From contig PWZC01000359.1 in the NCBI GenBank assembly GCA_003567615.1, positions 1-5,582 of the forward strand: DNA of 5,582 bases, written 5' to 3'. Position numbers and translations under genes: made by a program. The notes under the pieces were generated by a model. The model had not been told where the DNA came from. It was given only the letters and a program-made list of their open reading frames with translations, and ran no database searches. Positions 4,929 to 5,582 of the stretch are shown one piece after another. Position 1 is the stretch's first letter, and the number at the start of each line of letters is the position of its first letter. This DNA comes from Gemmatimonadota bacterium (GTDB lineage Bacteria; Gemmatimonadota; Gemmatimonadetes; Longimicrobiales; Gaopeijiaceae).

Positions 4929-5582
4929 ATGAGTCTTCGCGTCCGCTTCGCTCCGTCTCCCACCGGATACCTTCACGTGGGCGGCGCCCGCACGGCTCTG
5001 TTCAACTGGCTCCTGGCCCGCCGCGAGGGGGGACGCTTCCTCCTGCGCATCGAGGACACGGACCGGAACCGGTCGTCCCAGGAGATGGTGGACGCCATCC
5101 TCCAGGGGATGCAGTGGCTGGGACTGGACTGGGACGAGGGTCCCTTCTTCCAGGGGGAAGGGGTGGATCGTCACCGCGCCGACGCGCTCCGCCTACTGCA
5201 AGAGGGGCAGGCGTTTCGCGACTTCACCTCCCCGGAGGAGCTGGCGCGGATCCGGGAGGAGGACCCGGACGCCGCCATCCGCTACCCGCGTCGGCAGGCC
5301 GAGGCGATGGCACGGGGCGAGGCCGAGGAGCGGGCGGCGGCGGGGGAGCCCCACGCCATCCGCTTCCTCCTTCCCGACGACCGTGTGGTGGCGTTCGACG
5401 ACCGGGTCCACGGCCGGACCCGCTTCTCGGCCGACGCCATCGAGGACCTGGTGATCCTTCGGGCCGACGGGAGCCCCACCTACAACCTGGCGGTGGTCTC
5501 GGACGACGCCTTCATGAAGATCACCCTGGTGATGCGGGGCGATGACCACCTCTCCAACACCCCCAAGCAGATCCTCCTCTAC
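4929..5582 (+). CDS. gltX: Glutamyl-tRNA synthetase, 3'-truncated by window edge
   Basis: The first 218 codons of a class I aminoacyl-tRNA synthetase that charges tRNA with glutamate in the cytosol; the family is about 470-500 residues, so less than half is present. The start MSLRVRFAPSPTGYLHVGGARTAL is the standard family N-terminus, with the HIGH-type signature as HVGG (16-19). Further landmarks are LLRIEDTDR (38-46), PTYNLAVV (183-190) and RGDDHLSNTPKQILLY (203-218). KMSKS and the anticodon-binding domain lie beyond the right edge. The zinc-binding cysteines known from E. coli (C98, C100, C125) are absent: the matching stretch reads AFRDFTSPEEL (95-105), and the fragment has no cysteine, so this is a zinc-free type. 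The usual THVIRGEDH reads TLVMRGDDH. No Shine-Dalgarno precedes the ATG, and the upstream 40 nt are mostly pyrimidine. Whether it also misacylates tRNA-Gln cannot be told here. Confidence 0.96.
   Translation, partial: MSLRVRFAPSPTGYLHVGGARTALFNWLLARREGGRFLLRIEDTDRNRSSQEMVDAILQGMQWLGLDWDEGPFFQGEGVDRHRADALRLLQEGQAFRDFTSPEELARIREEDPDAAIRYPRRQAEAMARGEAEERAAAGEPHAIRFLLPDDRVVAFDDRVHGRTRFSADAIEDLVILRADGSPTYNLAVVSDDAFMKITLVMRGDDHLSNTPKQILLY

Noticed and set aside
4700..5545. 281-codon plus-strand frame overlapping the proC end and gltX
   Set aside because: Its translation is low-complexity Pro/Gly/Arg, and the real reading in this region is gltX, which runs off the edge without a stop.

Overview
The window is GC-rich (roughly two-thirds G+C by eye) chromosomal sequence from a free-living bacterium. 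It is densely coded, with tight spacing, GTG as well as ATG starts, and strong third-position G/C bias that creates long spurious open frames. The protein styles (RclA/mercuric-reductase-like flavoprotein, Tat-signal aldo/keto reductase, an ATP/ADP-translocase-like carrier outside an intracellular parasite, a DinB-like protein) would fit Gemmatimonadota or a neighbouring phylum. That placement is inference; there is no rRNA or other decisive marker.

Layout. Bases 1-933 (+) hold the C-terminal two-thirds of a class I pyridine nucleotide-disulfide oxidoreductase whose start lies off the left edge. A 57-bp convergent gap separates it from a compact minus-strand cluster, read right to left: a Tat-signal aldo/keto reductase (3795-2830), a 12-helix-type transporter of the NTP/NDP translocase family (2816-1488) and a DinB-like metal-site protein (1491-991). 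Gaps are 13 bp and then a 4-bp ATGA overlap, so this is very probably one operon. A 201-bp divergent region (3796-3996) separates it from proC (3997-4818, +), pyrroline-5-carboxylate reductase. It contains an imperfect tandem repeat, a 10-bp palindrome and a candidate proC promoter. After a 110-bp gap with its own candidate promoter comes the 5' part of gltX (4929 to the right edge), glutamyl-tRNA synthetase.

How they fit together. proC and gltX are housekeeping genes in glutamate/proline metabolism and translation, but each appears to have its own promoter. The minus-strand trio is the least explained part: a presumed exported or membrane-tethered NADP-type reductase, a carrier whose relatives exchange nucleotides, and a small DinB-fold protein, translationally packed together with no obvious shared pathway. 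No mobile elements, CRISPR arrays, tRNAs or rRNAs were seen. Nothing clearly amounts to a new system; the operon and its divergent control region are the best leads.
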